Positions 7,473 to 16,901 of a stretch of 32,865 nt of DNA are shown piece after piece. The stretch spans positions 1 to 32,865 of the forward strand of contig JAILKW010000223.1 of NCBI GenBank assembly GCA_024693455.1. The letters are read 5' to 3'. How positions within the stretch are numbered: position 1 is the stretch's first letter; every line of letters begins with the position of its first letter. The DNA is from Lachnospiraceae bacterium (GTDB lineage Bacteria > Bacillota > Clostridia > Lachnospirales > Lachnospiraceae). The notes under the pieces were generated by a model. That model worked only from the letters and a program-made list of their open reading frames with translations. It made no database searches and was not told the origin of the DNA. Both the position numbers and the translations under genes were made by a program.

Positions 7473-9917
7473 TTGAATCTTAGCTTTAGAGAAAAAGGAA
7501 TAAGTAAAGAGGTTAAAAAAAGAATAGCTCTTTTGATAGGAGTGTTTTTTGCATCGGTTGTTTTTTTCTTTTTCGTGCTGAATTTTCATGTGTCGGAAGC
7601 GGAAATGCAGATGGATCCGCCGACTCTTCCCATTATCAACCTCGAGGCATACGGAAAGGAGCTGGCACCGCTGCACGGATATGTTAAAGAAATGGATGCG
7701 GCCTATATGCATGATGCGGTTGTTCCCATAGGCAGCGACAGGCTTCTTCCCATACATATAACAAAATACAACAATAAGATAAGAAGTCTTTCGGTAGAGC
7801 TTCGTTCGCTTGATACCAGCAGGAAAATAGCCCAGACCGAGGTTAAAGAATTCAGCAGTGAAGAGGGCAGGCTTTTGGGTATTGCGGAGCTTGCAAATCT
7901 TATGGAAGTCGGTCAGGAGTATATCCTGGTCTTTAATCTCGAGTGCGGGGACAGGATGGTTTATTACTATACCAGAGTTACCATACCCGAGGAAGCTCAT
8001 ACACAGGAATGCGTGGACTTTGCACTTGACTTCAGCAATAAGGCAAGGGCGGGCAAAGAGGGTGAGATATCAAAATACATGGAGACAAAAAAGGATGTAA
8101 ATGCCGATACGCTTTCCTATGTTGATATTCATTCCACCGCAGGTCAGGTATGTTGGAATAATTTTGATGCGAAGATTGCTTCGGATCCGATCCTTGAGAT
8201 TAAAGATATCAGTCCGGGATTTTGCGTTTTGGCATATACATATCATATGAAAAAGGACAATGACTATTATTTTGTTGAAGAGTATTTCAGGGTCAGATAC
8301 GGAGAAACCAGGATGTATCTTCTCGATTATGTAAGAAGGATGGATAAGGTAATAACCTCGACCAATACTTACTTCAACGCCGGTAAGCTTGAGATCGGAC
8401 CGTTAAGCGAGGAGCCCAGACCTATGTCCAACGAGACGGGAACTATCTGTGCTTTTTCAAACATGGGTAATCTCTTCGAGTTTAATGAGAGCAGAAAGGT
8501 TATGACAAAGGTATTTTCCTTTGTAAACAATGATGACATTTTTGATGAAAGGGCGGGCTATCTTTCTCACGGTATCCGTATTCTGAATATTGATGAGAGC
8601 GGAACAATGGATTTCGTTGTATACGGATATATGAATTCCGGAGCACATGAGGGAGAATGCGGTTTTGATATCTATCATTATAACAGCTCAAGTAATGTGG
8701 CCAAGGAGATAGCTTTTATTTCCACAACGAGTCCTTATCAGATTTTAAATGAGGGAATATCCGACCTGTTATACAGATCTCCTTCGGGTAATATTTACAT
8801 TATGCTTGAGGGAACGCTTTTCAGGATAGATGCCATCGCAAATAAGGCAAGTGTGGTATTGGATTCCCTTACAAATTCGCAATATGCGGTATCAAAAAGC
8901 GGAAGATACCTGGCCTGGACTGACAAAGATCAGGCCTCAGACATTATTCATGTTATGGATTTAAGTGATGAGTCGGTTTCGGATATTAAGTCTGAAAAGA
9001 AAGAGTTGATAAGACCGATTTCGTTTATGTCTGATGATCTTGTGTACGGATGCATCAGGGAGTCGGATATTACAAAAGAGGTAATTGAAAAGAAATTAAG
9101 CCCGATGTATAAGATCTGCATTGTTCAGGTTTCAGGATCATTCGGAGAACTGATAAAAGAATACTCAAAGGCCAATACTTACATTATGAATGCTGTATCG
9201 GATTCGTATTCGATCTATCTGGACAGAGCAAAAAAACGTGGCAATAAATTTGTAAGTACGACATCGGATACTATTATGGCAAGTGACGGAGAGCAGAATC
9301 AAAAGGTCACGGTCATCAGAGAAAAAAACAGTGAAGTTGGCGAAATGACCTGCTTTATCATGAGTCTGGTTGGATCGGATACGGAGGAAGCGTACTCAAC
9401 TTCGGGTAAGAAAGCGAGTCTTGTGCTTCGCAGCGCTGCCGATTCGGTTCATATAAGTGTTTCTTCTGCCGAGACCAAATACTATGTTTATGTAGCGAGC
9501 AGGATAGTTTTCAGCGGTTCGGATCTTAGAAAAGCCATCCAAAATGCTGATGATCAAAACGGAGTTGTGGTTGATAACCACCAGCATTATGTATGGAGAA
9601 ACGGTAAGGCTCTTTATAAACTGTCAGCTGACAGTACGAAGATATCTTATTACGATCTTGGAAAAGATAAAGAAAAGAATCTCCTTGATCTTACAGGAGC
9701 AACGCTTGATCAGGTGCTTTACTACGTTTATCTCGGAGAACCGACTTTCGGACAATTAGATAAAGAAATGGTCACACTTGTGGGCTATAACTCCATGTCG
9801 GTGACCATTTATCACCCTTCCACCGGTAAGACTAACAATATTGGTCTTAAGGACGCAAATAAGCGTTTTGGCAAGGAAGGAAATATTTTCTTTGTAATGC
9901 ATGATCAAAACAGTTGA
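7473..9917 (+). CDS. Uncharacterised membrane-anchored extracellular protein (814 aa), C-terminus resembling a C39-like domain
   Basis: Long ORF with one N-terminal TM segment 'IALLIGVFFASVVFFFFVLNF' and a beta-rich remainder. The C-terminus 'LDQVLYYVYLGEPTFGQLDKEMVTLVGYNSMSVTIYHPSTGK' has the pattern of C39-like domains. The TTG start is uncertain. Confidence 0.75.
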   Translation: MNLSFREKGISKEVKKRIALLIGVFFASVVFFFFVLNFHVSEAEMQMDPPTLPIINLEAYGKELAPLHGYVKEMDAAYMHDAVVPIGSDRLLPIHITKYNNKIRSLSVELRSLDTSRKIAQTEVKEFSSEEGRLLGIAELANLMEVGQEYILVFNLECGDRMVYYYTRVTIPEEAHTQECVDFALDFSNKARAGKEGEISKYMETKKDVNADTLSYVDIHSTAGQVCWNNFDAKIASDPILEIKDISPGFCVLAYTYHMKKDNDYYFVEEYFRVRYGETRMYLLDYVRRMDKVITSTNTYFNAGKLEIGPLSEEPRPMSNETGTICAFSNMGNLFEFNESRKVMTKVFSFVNNDDIFDERAGYLSHGIRILNIDESGTMDFVVYGYMNSGAHEGECGFDIYHYNSSSNVAKEIAFISTTSPYQILNEGISDLLYRSPSGNIYIMLEGTLFRIDAIANKASVVLDSLTNSQYAVSKSGRYLAWTDKDQASDIIHVMDLSDESVSDIKSEKKELIRPISFMSDDLVYGCIRESDITKEVIEKKLSPMYKICIVQVSGSFGELIKEYSKANTYIMNAVSDSYSIYLDRAKKRGNKFVSTTSDTIMASDGEQNQKVTVIREKNSEVGEMTCFIMSLVGSDTEEAYSTSGKKASLVLRSAADSVHISVSSAETKYYVYVASRIVFSGSDLRKAIQNADDQNGVVVDNHQHYVWRNGKALYKLSADSTKISYYDLGKDKEKNLLDLTGATLDQVLYYVYLGEPTFGQLDKEMVTLVGYNSMSVTIYHPSTGKTNNIGLKDANKRFGKEGNIFFVMHDQNS

Positions 9918-9925
9918 TCCGGGAT

Positions 9926-12900
9926 CTAAGCCGTCGGCAGTTCGGGCGGCAGAAGGATTTCTTTCATTTTAAGTACGAGATCATACAAATATTGAGGGAA
10001 GTCCCTTTCGGTGAGCCGGTTGTTCTTAGTCCGGTCAACAGTGAAAGAAGGGGCGTTAATATCAGCGTTAAAAGTCAGATACGGCTTTTCGCTTTCAACA
10101 AATCCGGGAATGGCGGCGACATCAAACAAGGCTTTGTTATAAAGCTTTATGGTGGCGCCGTTTTCGTTTTGTCTTAGTTCCGTGATATATACGTCATGTG
10201 CCAGAGCCCGCAGTCTTGCGACAAAGAGAAGGTTCTGGACACATTTTTTGGGTTCTCCGAATCTGTCTATGAGTTCGTCCAGCATATCCGTCTGTTCTTC
10301 TTCATTGGAGATGGCGGCTATCCTCTTATACATGGAAAGACGGGTTTCAATATCGGGAATATAATCTTCCGGAATATAGGCGTCGATCTTTATATCCACC
10401 AGGGTATCGTAATCTTTGGTAACGGGTGTTTCGCCCTTTTCACGTGAAATGGCAGCGCCGAGCATTTTTACATAAAGTTCATAACCGACAGCTTCCATGT
10501 GACCGGACTGGGCTTCACCCAGAAGATTACCCGCACCTCTTATGGAAAGGTCTCTCATGGCGATCTTAAATCCGCTGCCGAGAGCCGTAAATTCCTTAAT
10601 GGCAGCCAGTCTTTTCTCCGCTACTTCACGAAGCATGGTATTGGGCTTATACATAAGAAATGCGTATGCCGTCCGATTGCTTCTGCCGACACGTCCTCTT
10701 AGCTGGTAGAGCTGGGAAAGCCCCAGTTTATTTGCGTCATGGATGATTATCGTGTTGACATTGGAGATATCTATTCCTATCTCTATTATTGTAGTAGCTA
10801 CGAGGACATCGATCTGTTTATCTATGAAATCGGACATGATATCTTCAAGCTCATCCTTTGACATCTTACCGTGAGCATAAGCTACGGATGCGTCAGGTAC
10901 AAGTTTTTGAATGTGATCAGCAATATCGGCGATCACGCGAACACGGTTTATTACATAGTAAACCTGTCCGCCTCTGTCCATTTCTCTTTCGATGGCTTCG
11001 CGTACCATTTCATCATTTTGTTCAAATACGAAGGTTTGTATGGGTGTTCGGTCGACCGGTGCATCTTCGAGAAGGCTCATGTCCCTAATCCCTATCATGC
11101 TCATATGAAGAGTTCTTGGTATAGGGGTTGCGGACAGAGAAAGAACATCCACTTCATTTTTCATCTGCTTTATCTTTTCTTTATGACGGACTCCGAAACG
11201 CTGCTCCTCATCGATGATAAGAAGACCGAGGTCCTTGAACTCAACGTCTTTGGAAAGAGCACGATGTGTTCCGATCACTATGTCTATGGTTCCGTCCTTT
11301 AAACCCTTAACCGTTTCCCTGTTTTCTTTGTCGGATCTGAAACGGGAAAGCTGACCGATATTGACGGGGTAATCACGCATCCTTGAGGCGAAGGTTTGAT
11401 AATGCTGTCTTGCCAGTATGGTGGTGGGACAAAGGAATACGACCTGTTTGCTGTCCATAACAGCTTTAAATGCAGCCCTGAGAGCAATTTCGGTCTTGCC
11501 GTATCCGACATCTCCGCAAATAAGTCTGTCCATTATCCTGGGGCTCATCATGTCGTTTTTAACGTCTTCTATAGCTGCCAGCTGGGAATCGGTCTCATCA
11601 TAGGGAAAGGTTTCTTCGAATTCTTTCTGCCATACAGTATCAGGACCGTAGACATATCCGCTCATATTGGCACGTTGTGCATAAAGTTCGACAAGATCCT
11701 TTGCAACCTCATCGACAGCTTTTCTGACTCTTTGTTTTGTCTTTGCCCAGTCACCACCGCCCAAAACATTAAGCTTTGGCTTCTTGTCCGACATGGCTCC
11801 GTATTTGGAAATGGCATCAAGCTGTGTCGCGGGAACATAGAGATTGGAACCTTTTGCATAGGAGATCTTTACATAGTCTCTCATTACATGATCTCTTTCC
11901 ATTCTCTCAAGACCCTGATATATGCCCAGCCCGTAATTTTCATGTACAACATAATCACCGACCATAAGATCGGAAAGTGACTGTATGTGTTCGCCGCCTT
12001 CGTATTTTTTGCGACGCTTTTTACGAACGGCTTTCCCGAAAATATCACTCTCTGAAATGAAAACATATCCACTGTCGGGAAGTTCGTAGCCGGCTCTGAG
12101 ACGTCCGGTTGTAAGCAGCACATCTCCGGGATAAATATCACTGTCATAGTTTTCGGAATAGTAGGCATGAAGTCCTTCATCCATAAGGTCATTTGCAAGT
12201 CTTTGGGAACGTGTGCGGGAGGTGCTTACCAAAACGCATCTCATTTTTCGTTTTGCATAGGAATGAAGTTCTTTTATAAGAAGTTCCACATTACCGTTAT
12301 AAGCGGTAAGAGATGATGAGCGAAGGAAGTAATGCGCAGTGGGTTTTATCTCTTTTGTTCCCGTATCAAGAGAGGTAAACATTACGCCGGGATGAAGGGT
12401 GCATTTTGCAAATATTTCGGAGGATGCGAGCAGCATATGCGCCTGCCCCGGAAGGGCATATCCGTGTTCTATCCTGTGCATCATGCTATCGGAGAATTCT
12501 TTTTCCAAAGATTGCATTGATGCGATAAGGTGTGTGGGCTCATCCAAAAAAATCAGTCCTTTTTCGGGAAGATAATCCAACAGACTGTAGGTTTCGTCAT
12601 AGAAGTAGGAAAGCATGCTTTCAGCTTCTTTGGGAATGAAACCATCTTCAAACTCTTCCAGAATGCGTCCGAATTCGGACTTTAGCCTGAAGGCATCTTC
12701 GGTCTTCATTTCTTCCCTGTATTTTTTATATATTTTCTCATAATCTTTTTTTATGGCTTCGCAGCCTTTTGAGACCGTATCGTCATTTAAAATAAGTTCC
12801 GTAGCGGGATATATGAAAACCTCGTCCACGGTTCCCGTGGATTTTTGGGTGGTATCGGTAAAGGTGCGGATCGAATCGATCTCCCTGTCCCAAAATTCGA

Positions 12901-13486
12901 TACGAACCGGCTCATCGGCGGTTATGGGATAAACATCTATAATTCCGCCCCTTGAAGCAAACTGTCCGGGTTCGGTAACGGTGGTTTCATGTGAATAGCC
13001 TATGCAGAGCAGATGCTTTTTTAAGGCGTTAAGATCCCATTCCTCACCTGTTTTTATGGTAATAACGTTTTCCGCTATGGTTTCAAGACCGGGGATCCTG
13101 TTCATAAGCGCTCCGCTGGTTGTGATCATACATCCTCTGCCTTTTGTCGTAATGGCACAAAGCGCGCGCAGTCTTTCTTGTGTTAGGGTGTTGCCTGTAA
13201 TGTCGGATTGGTAGAAAAGGATGTCCTTAGCCGGATAGTAGACCGTATCCTCGTTATAGAAAGACAATTCTTCATATAAAAGTCTGGCTTTGGACTCATT
13301 TTCACAAACCACGACAGCGTTGTCACAGCCGGTCATAAGGGTATGTATTACCTGTGCCTTTGCTGCATCACAGACCCCTGTCAGCTCATATGTGTTTTTT
13401 TTCTTCAGTAAAGAATTTTTAAGCTCCCTGATATCGGATATATCAAGGAGCGGTTTTTCAAAAAGTTCAAATCCCATTTTATTCAC
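9926..13486 (-). CDS. mfd: Transcription-repair coupling factor Mfd
   Basis: 1186 aa with DEAD/helicase motifs '[23 protein letters not shown]', '[19 protein letters not shown]', '[17 protein letters not shown]', '[16 protein letters not shown]', and an RNAP-interacting region '[18 protein letters not shown]'. Start is GTG at 13486 or ATG at 13477. Confidence 0.97.
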   Translation of the reverse strand: MNKMGFELFEKPLLDISDIRELKNSLLKKKNTYELTGVCDAAKAQVIHTLMTGCDNAVVVCENESKARLLYEELSFYNEDTVYYPAKDILFYQSDITGNTLTQERLRALCAITTKGRGCMITTSGALMNRIPGLETIAENVITIKTGEEWDLNALKKHLLCIGYSHETTVTEPGQFASRGGIIDVYPITADEPVRIEFWDREIDSIRTFTDTTQKSTGTVDEVFIYPATELILNDDTVSKGCEAIKKDYEKIYKKYREEMKTEDAFRLKSEFGRILEEFEDGFIPKEAESMLSYFYDETYSLLDYLPEKGLIFLDEPTHLIASMQSLEKEFSDSMMHRIEHGYALPGQAHMLLASSEIFAKCTLHPGVMFTSLDTGTKEIKPTAHYFLRSSSLTAYNGNVELLIKELHSYAKRKMRCVLVSTSRTRSQRLANDLMDEGLHAYYSENYDSDIYPGDVLLTTGRLRAGYELPDSGYVFISESDIFGKAVRKKRRKKYEGGEHIQSLSDLMVGDYVVHENYGLGIYQGLERMERDHVMRDYVKISYAKGSNLYVPATQLDAISKYGAMSDKKPKLNVLGGGDWAKTKQRVRKAVDEVAKDLVELYAQRANMSGYVYGPDTVWQKEFEETFPYDETDSQLAAIEDVKNDMMSPRIMDRLICGDVGYGKTEIALRAAFKAVMDSKQVVFLCPTTILARQHYQTFASRMRDYPVNIGQLSRFRSDKENRETVKGLKDGTIDIVIGTHRALSKDVEFKDLGLLIIDEEQRFGVRHKEKIKQMKNEVDVLSLSATPIPRTLHMSMIGIRDMSLLEDAPVDRTPIQTFVFEQNDEMVREAIEREMDRGGQVYYVINRVRVIADIADHIQKLVPDASVAYAHGKMSKDELEDIMSDFIDKQIDVLVATTIIEIGIDISNVNTIIIHDANKLGLSQLYQLRGRVGRSNRTAYAFLMYKPNTMLREVAEKRLAAIKEFTALGSGFKIAMRDLSIRGAGNLLGEAQSGHMEAVGYELYVKMLGAAISREKGETPVTKDYDTLVDIKIDAYIPEDYIPDIETRLSMYKRIAAISNEEEQTDMLDELIDRFGEPKKCVQNLLFVARLRALAHDVYITELRQNENGATIKLYNKALFDVAAIPGFVESEKPYLTFNADINAPSFTVDRTKNNRLTERDFPQYLYDLVLKMKEILLPPELPTA

Positions 13487-14060
13487 CGTCAGGTTGTTTT
13501 TTGTTATAAAGGTTCATTGCGTTATCAATCTGTCCGTTTACTATGAGACGGATCGCATCGGCGCATTTGGCATAGGCCTCTTTCATGAGCTTCTTGTCAC
13601 TTCGGTTAAAATGTCCGAGAACGTGGCTTACCATTTCGGCGTGATCCTTTGCATCGCCCACGCCTACTCTTATCCGGATAAAGCTTTCGGTGCCCAGATG
13701 GGATATTATGCTTTTAAGTCCGTTATGACCTCCGGCGGATCCTTTTTTTCTTATCCTTATCATCCCCGGAGGAAGAGCTATCTCATCTGAGATGATGATG
13801 ATCTCAGATGCCGGATCCAGTTTGTAGTATGAAGCCAGGGCGCCTACGGAGCGTCCGCTGTTATTCATAAATGTTTGGGGTTTGGCGAGAAGGACCTTTT
13901 CAGAGCCTATGAAACCGCTGCCTGTTATGGCTCCCTGTTCGGATTTTTTCATTTTGATATTGTTTTCTTTTGCAATTTCATCTATTGCGTCAAATCCCGC
14001 ATTATGTCTTGTATGACTGTACTCCATTGTGGGATTTCCCAGACCTGCTATAAGTATCAT
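13479..14060 (-). CDS. pth: Peptidyl-tRNA hydrolase
   Basis: 'MILIAGLGNPTMEYSHTRHNAGF', 'LLAKPQTFMNNSGRSV', 'GSAGGHNGLKSIISHLGTESFIRIRVGVG'. Adjacent to mfd, as is common in Firmicutes. Confidence 0.97.
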   Translation of the reverse strand: MILIAGLGNPTMEYSHTRHNAGFDAIDEIAKENNIKMKKSEQGAITGSGFIGSEKVLLAKPQTFMNNSGRSVGALASYYKLDPASEIIIISDEIALPPGMIRIRKKGSAGGHNGLKSIISHLGTESFIRIRVGVGDAKDHAEMVSHVLGHFNRSDKKLMKEAYAKCADAIRLIVNGQIDNAMNLYNKKQPDGE

Positions 14061-14095
14061 TTTTAAAGATCCTTTCCAATCTGTATATAAAGAAG

Positions 14096-14124
14096 TTGAA
14101 TTATTCAGATTATTCTATTATAAT
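14096..14124 (+). promoter_or_regulatory. Promoter for the GHL10-like gene
   Basis: TTGAAT (14096-14101), 17-nt spacer, TATAAT (14119-14124). Confidence 0.6.
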
Positions 14125-14203
14125 AGACAGACGTTTTTAAGTAAAAGGAAATTTTAAACGGTTGAACTTATTCAACCCAAAATACGGATTGAAAGGAGAT
14201 CAC

Positions 14204-15454
14204 ATGAAAAAAACGGTTAGTGCGGTGCTGATAATATGTATGCTCATTTCGTGCTTTGTATTTGATTTTAATACGTATGCAGAAGATATACAGACTGATA
14301 CTACAGTTACCGAAGGATCCGAAGAAACCGAAGAGACCGAAGAAGAGGACTACGAGGAAGAGGAAGAAGAGGATGAGGATACCATGGGTCCGGAGGATGT
14401 TGTTGTAAATGACGTCTCATCGGATTCGAAATCAGTCATCAATGAATCGGGAGAGCTTCGCGCCGTATGGATTTCGGTTTTTGATTTCCAGTCAATGGGA
14501 TTATTTAATAAGAGTGAGGCGGTTTACCGCGAAACAATAAGGGGAATTCTTGAAAGACTCTCCGAGTACAAGTGCAACGCCATTATTTTCCATGCAAGAG
14601 CTCATGATGATGCTACCTGGAAATCCCAGTACTTTACGGCTTCAAGATACCTTGTATCCGGATCAAAGGCAAATATGAAAAGTGCCAAGGCCTACACCTA
14701 TGATCCCATGGGAGTATTTATTGAAGAAGCCCATGCAATGAATATGGAGTTTCACGCATGGATGAATCCTTACAGGATAGAGGCAAACAGATACTATGAT
14801 CCTTCCAAAAAGTCAAGCAGGGACAGGGTGCTTAAAGCAGTTGACGAAGTCCTTCAATATGATGTGGACGGTATTCACTTTGATGATTATTTTTATCATT
14901 CGACAAACGGATATGTGACGGTGTCTGACAAGAAAACTTCCAAAAAGTTAAATGTTACTCCCGCCCTTAAAAGAAAATATGTCAATGCTCTTGTAAGTGC
15001 TGTTTACACAAAAACACATGAAAAGGGTAAGGTATTCGGAATAGCTCCTCAGGGCAACTATGAAAATGACATGAACTCCGGAGCGGACGTTAAGACCTGG
15101 CTTTCAAAAAAAGGTTATGTGGACTATGTTATGCCTCAGATATACTGGACCGATCAGTACGGTTCCAAGGGCGATGTTAAGATGTTTACCAACAGGTTAA
15201 ATCTTTTCAGAAAGCTAAACACCTGTAAATCAGTTAAGCTTTGCGTCGGACTTGCTCTTTATAATGCAGATAAATCACTTTCTTCCGATATAGGCTGGAA
15301 GAAAAAGAAGAACAATATGGTTTATCAGATTAAAAAGATAAGAAAGGCGGGATTAAAGGGTTATTCGCTTTTTACTCTCAGCTCTTTCTATACAACAATG
15401 GCAAAAAAGGAACTTAAAAAACTCAAAAAATATTTAAATAAAACTACAGAGTAA
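14204..15454 (+). CDS. Exported glycoside-hydrolase-like protein (GHL10 / DUF187-type family)
   Basis: RBS AAGGAGAT before ATG 14204. Signal peptide 'MKKTVSAVLIICMLISCFVFDFNTYA'. GHL10 hallmarks 'ELRAVWISVFDF', 'NAIIFHARAHDDATWKSQ', 'FHAWMNPYRIEAN', 'YDVDGIHFDDYFY', 'VDYVMPQIYW'. Confidence 0.88.
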   Translation: MKKTVSAVLIICMLISCFVFDFNTYAEDIQTDTTVTEGSEETEETEEEDYEEEEEEDEDTMGPEDVVVNDVSSDSKSVINESGELRAVWISVFDFQSMGLFNKSEAVYRETIRGILERLSEYKCNAIIFHARAHDDATWKSQYFTASRYLVSGSKANMKSAKAYTYDPMGVFIEEAHAMNMEFHAWMNPYRIEANRYYDPSKKSSRDRVLKAVDEVLQYDVDGIHFDDYFYHSTNGYVTVSDKKTSKKLNVTPALKRKYVNALVSAVYTKTHEKGKVFGIAPQGNYENDMNSGADVKTWLSKKGYVDYVMPQIYWTDQYGSKGDVKMFTNRLNLFRKLNTCKSVKLCVGLALYNADKSLSSDIGWKKKKNNMVYQIKKIRKAGLKGYSLFTLSSFYTTMAKKELKKLKKYLNKTTE

Positions 15455-15547
15455 TATACACAAATGTTGAAAAATGTGATATACTCCGTTTGTTTTGAAA
15501 AAAGTTGAGGCGTTTTTTACGCTTTAATGATAGGAGGTTGATTGACA

Positions 15548-16819
15548 ATGAAAAGTTCAATAAAGAAGGTGCTTACAACCGGAATCTTAGCGGGAGCACT
15601 TCTTATAGGCGGATGCGGAAAAATGAATCCCACTTCGACAGTGGTAAACATTAATGATGGAAAGGATACGATTTCCCTTGGATATGCCAATTTTGTAGCA
15701 AGATACAACCAGGCATCAATGGAGACCATGTTTGCATCCTATATTTCAAAAGGCTATTGGCAGAACACAGTAAGTGATGATTCCGATAAGACTCTTGAGG
15801 ATTCAACAAAAGAGACAGTTATGGAAAGTATGGAAGAGCAGTATCTTTGCAAACAGCATGCAGATGAATACGGCGTGACTGTTTCCGATGAAGATAAAAC
15901 ACTTATTACCGAAGCAGCCGACAAGTTCATGAATTCCAATGAAGCTGAAGGAATCGAGCAGATCGGTGCCAATAAAGAATATGTTGAAGAAATGCTCACA
16001 TACATGACTTATAAGTATCGTGTGCAGAAGGCAGTTGAAGATGAAGCTGTTGTTGAAGTGACCGATGATGAGTCGATCCAGTCCAAGATTTCATATGTAT
16101 TCCTTGCAAATACAAAGACAGATGAAGAGACCGGAGAAGAAGTTCCGATTGAGGATCTTGAACTTACGGATCTTATAAACAGTGCTGAGGATATTTCAAG
16201 CGCGACAGATATGGAAGAAGCAGCTGAGTCAGCAGGTCAGACGGTTCGTACTTATACTTTTACGGCTGCCGATGAAGAATATAAAGATTCAACGGTTCCC
16301 GAGAAGGTAATCCTTGAAGCTAAGGAGTTAAATGACGGACAGATTTCGGATGTTATTGAAACGGATGAAGGTTATTATGTAGTTCGTCTTGATGCAGCCA
16401 ATGACGAAGACTCCACTAAAGAGAAGAAAGAATCCCTCGAAAAAGAGAGGAAAAACGAAATATACGAAGACACACTTAAGGAATGGAAGAAAGGCATTAA
16501 GTGGGATGTTGTTAAATCCATGTGGAAGCTTGTAAAATTCGATTCCATGTTTACAGCCAAGACATCTGAAGATGCAGAAGACGCAACCGACAGTGAAGAG
16601 GTTACGGAATCCACAGAGCAGACCGATGATGCTGAAGAAGAAGATACAGAGGAAGTAAAAGACGGGGACAGTGAAGAGGCATCCGACGAGGAGATAACGG
16701 AAGATAAGGACAAAGACGAAAAAGATGATGCTTCTGATGATTCCAAGAAGGATAAAAAGTCTAAAAAAGATAAAAAATCCGCTGATAAAAACAAGAAAAA
16801 AACTACGGATAATAATTAA
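15548..16819 (+). CDS. Lipoprotein peptidyl-prolyl isomerase/foldase-like protein (SurA/PpiC/PrsA type) with charged C-terminal tail
   Basis: AGGAGG at 15532-15537. Lipobox 'LLIGGC'. PpiC-like 'ILEAKELNDGQISDVIETDEGYYVVRLD'. Located near pth-mfd, a common Firmicute context for such foldases. TTG 15542 is an alternative start. Confidence 0.78.
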   Translation: MKSSIKKVLTTGILAGALLIGGCGKMNPTSTVVNINDGKDTISLGYANFVARYNQASMETMFASYISKGYWQNTVSDDSDKTLEDSTKETVMESMEEQYLCKQHADEYGVTVSDEDKTLITEAADKFMNSNEAEGIEQIGANKEYVEEMLTYMTYKYRVQKAVEDEAVVEVTDDESIQSKISYVFLANTKTDEETGEEVPIEDLELTDLINSAEDISSATDMEEAAESAGQTVRTYTFTAADEEYKDSTVPEKVILEAKELNDGQISDVIETDEGYYVVRLDAANDEDSTKEKKESLEKERKNEIYEDTLKEWKKGIKWDVVKSMWKLVKFDSMFTAKTSEDAEDATDSEEVTESTEQTDDAEEEDTEEVKDGDSEEASDEEITEDKDKDEKDDASDDSKKDKKSKKDKKSADKNKKKTTDNN

Positions 16820-16824
16820 TAAGG

Positions 16825-16851
16825 TGGGTCGGAATTTACCGGCCCATTTTT
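16825..16851 (+). terminator. Rho-independent terminator
   Basis: Stem TGGGTCGG / CCGGCCCA (one G-U pair) with loop AATTTA, followed by TTTTT. Confidence 0.85.
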
Positions 16852-16901
16852 CTTATATGATAGACCGGTTCAATTTGGAATAGTAAACAGAAGGAGAAGT
16901 G

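Noticed and set aside
9926-13486. Many plus-strand ORFs of 60-194 aa opposite mfd
   Set aside because: They lie wholly inside a clear, full-length mfd and show no recognisable family features.
13767-13793. Unusual 'ISDEIALPPG' in Pth in place of the usual 'HDDLDLPxG' as a sign of an inactive enzyme
   Set aside because: The conserved Asp position is retained, as are the N-terminal GNP, His (TRHNAGF) and MNNSG motifs, so this is ordinary divergence.
15467-15485. TTGAAA...TATACT as a promoter for the foldase gene
   Set aside because: The spacer is only 7 nt, incompatible with a normal sigma-70-type promoter; no better -35 was found.
16375-16794. Minus-strand 139-aa Ser-rich ORF over the foldase tail
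   Set aside because: It is the complement of the E/D/K-rich tail; Ser/Phe/Leu composition artefact.
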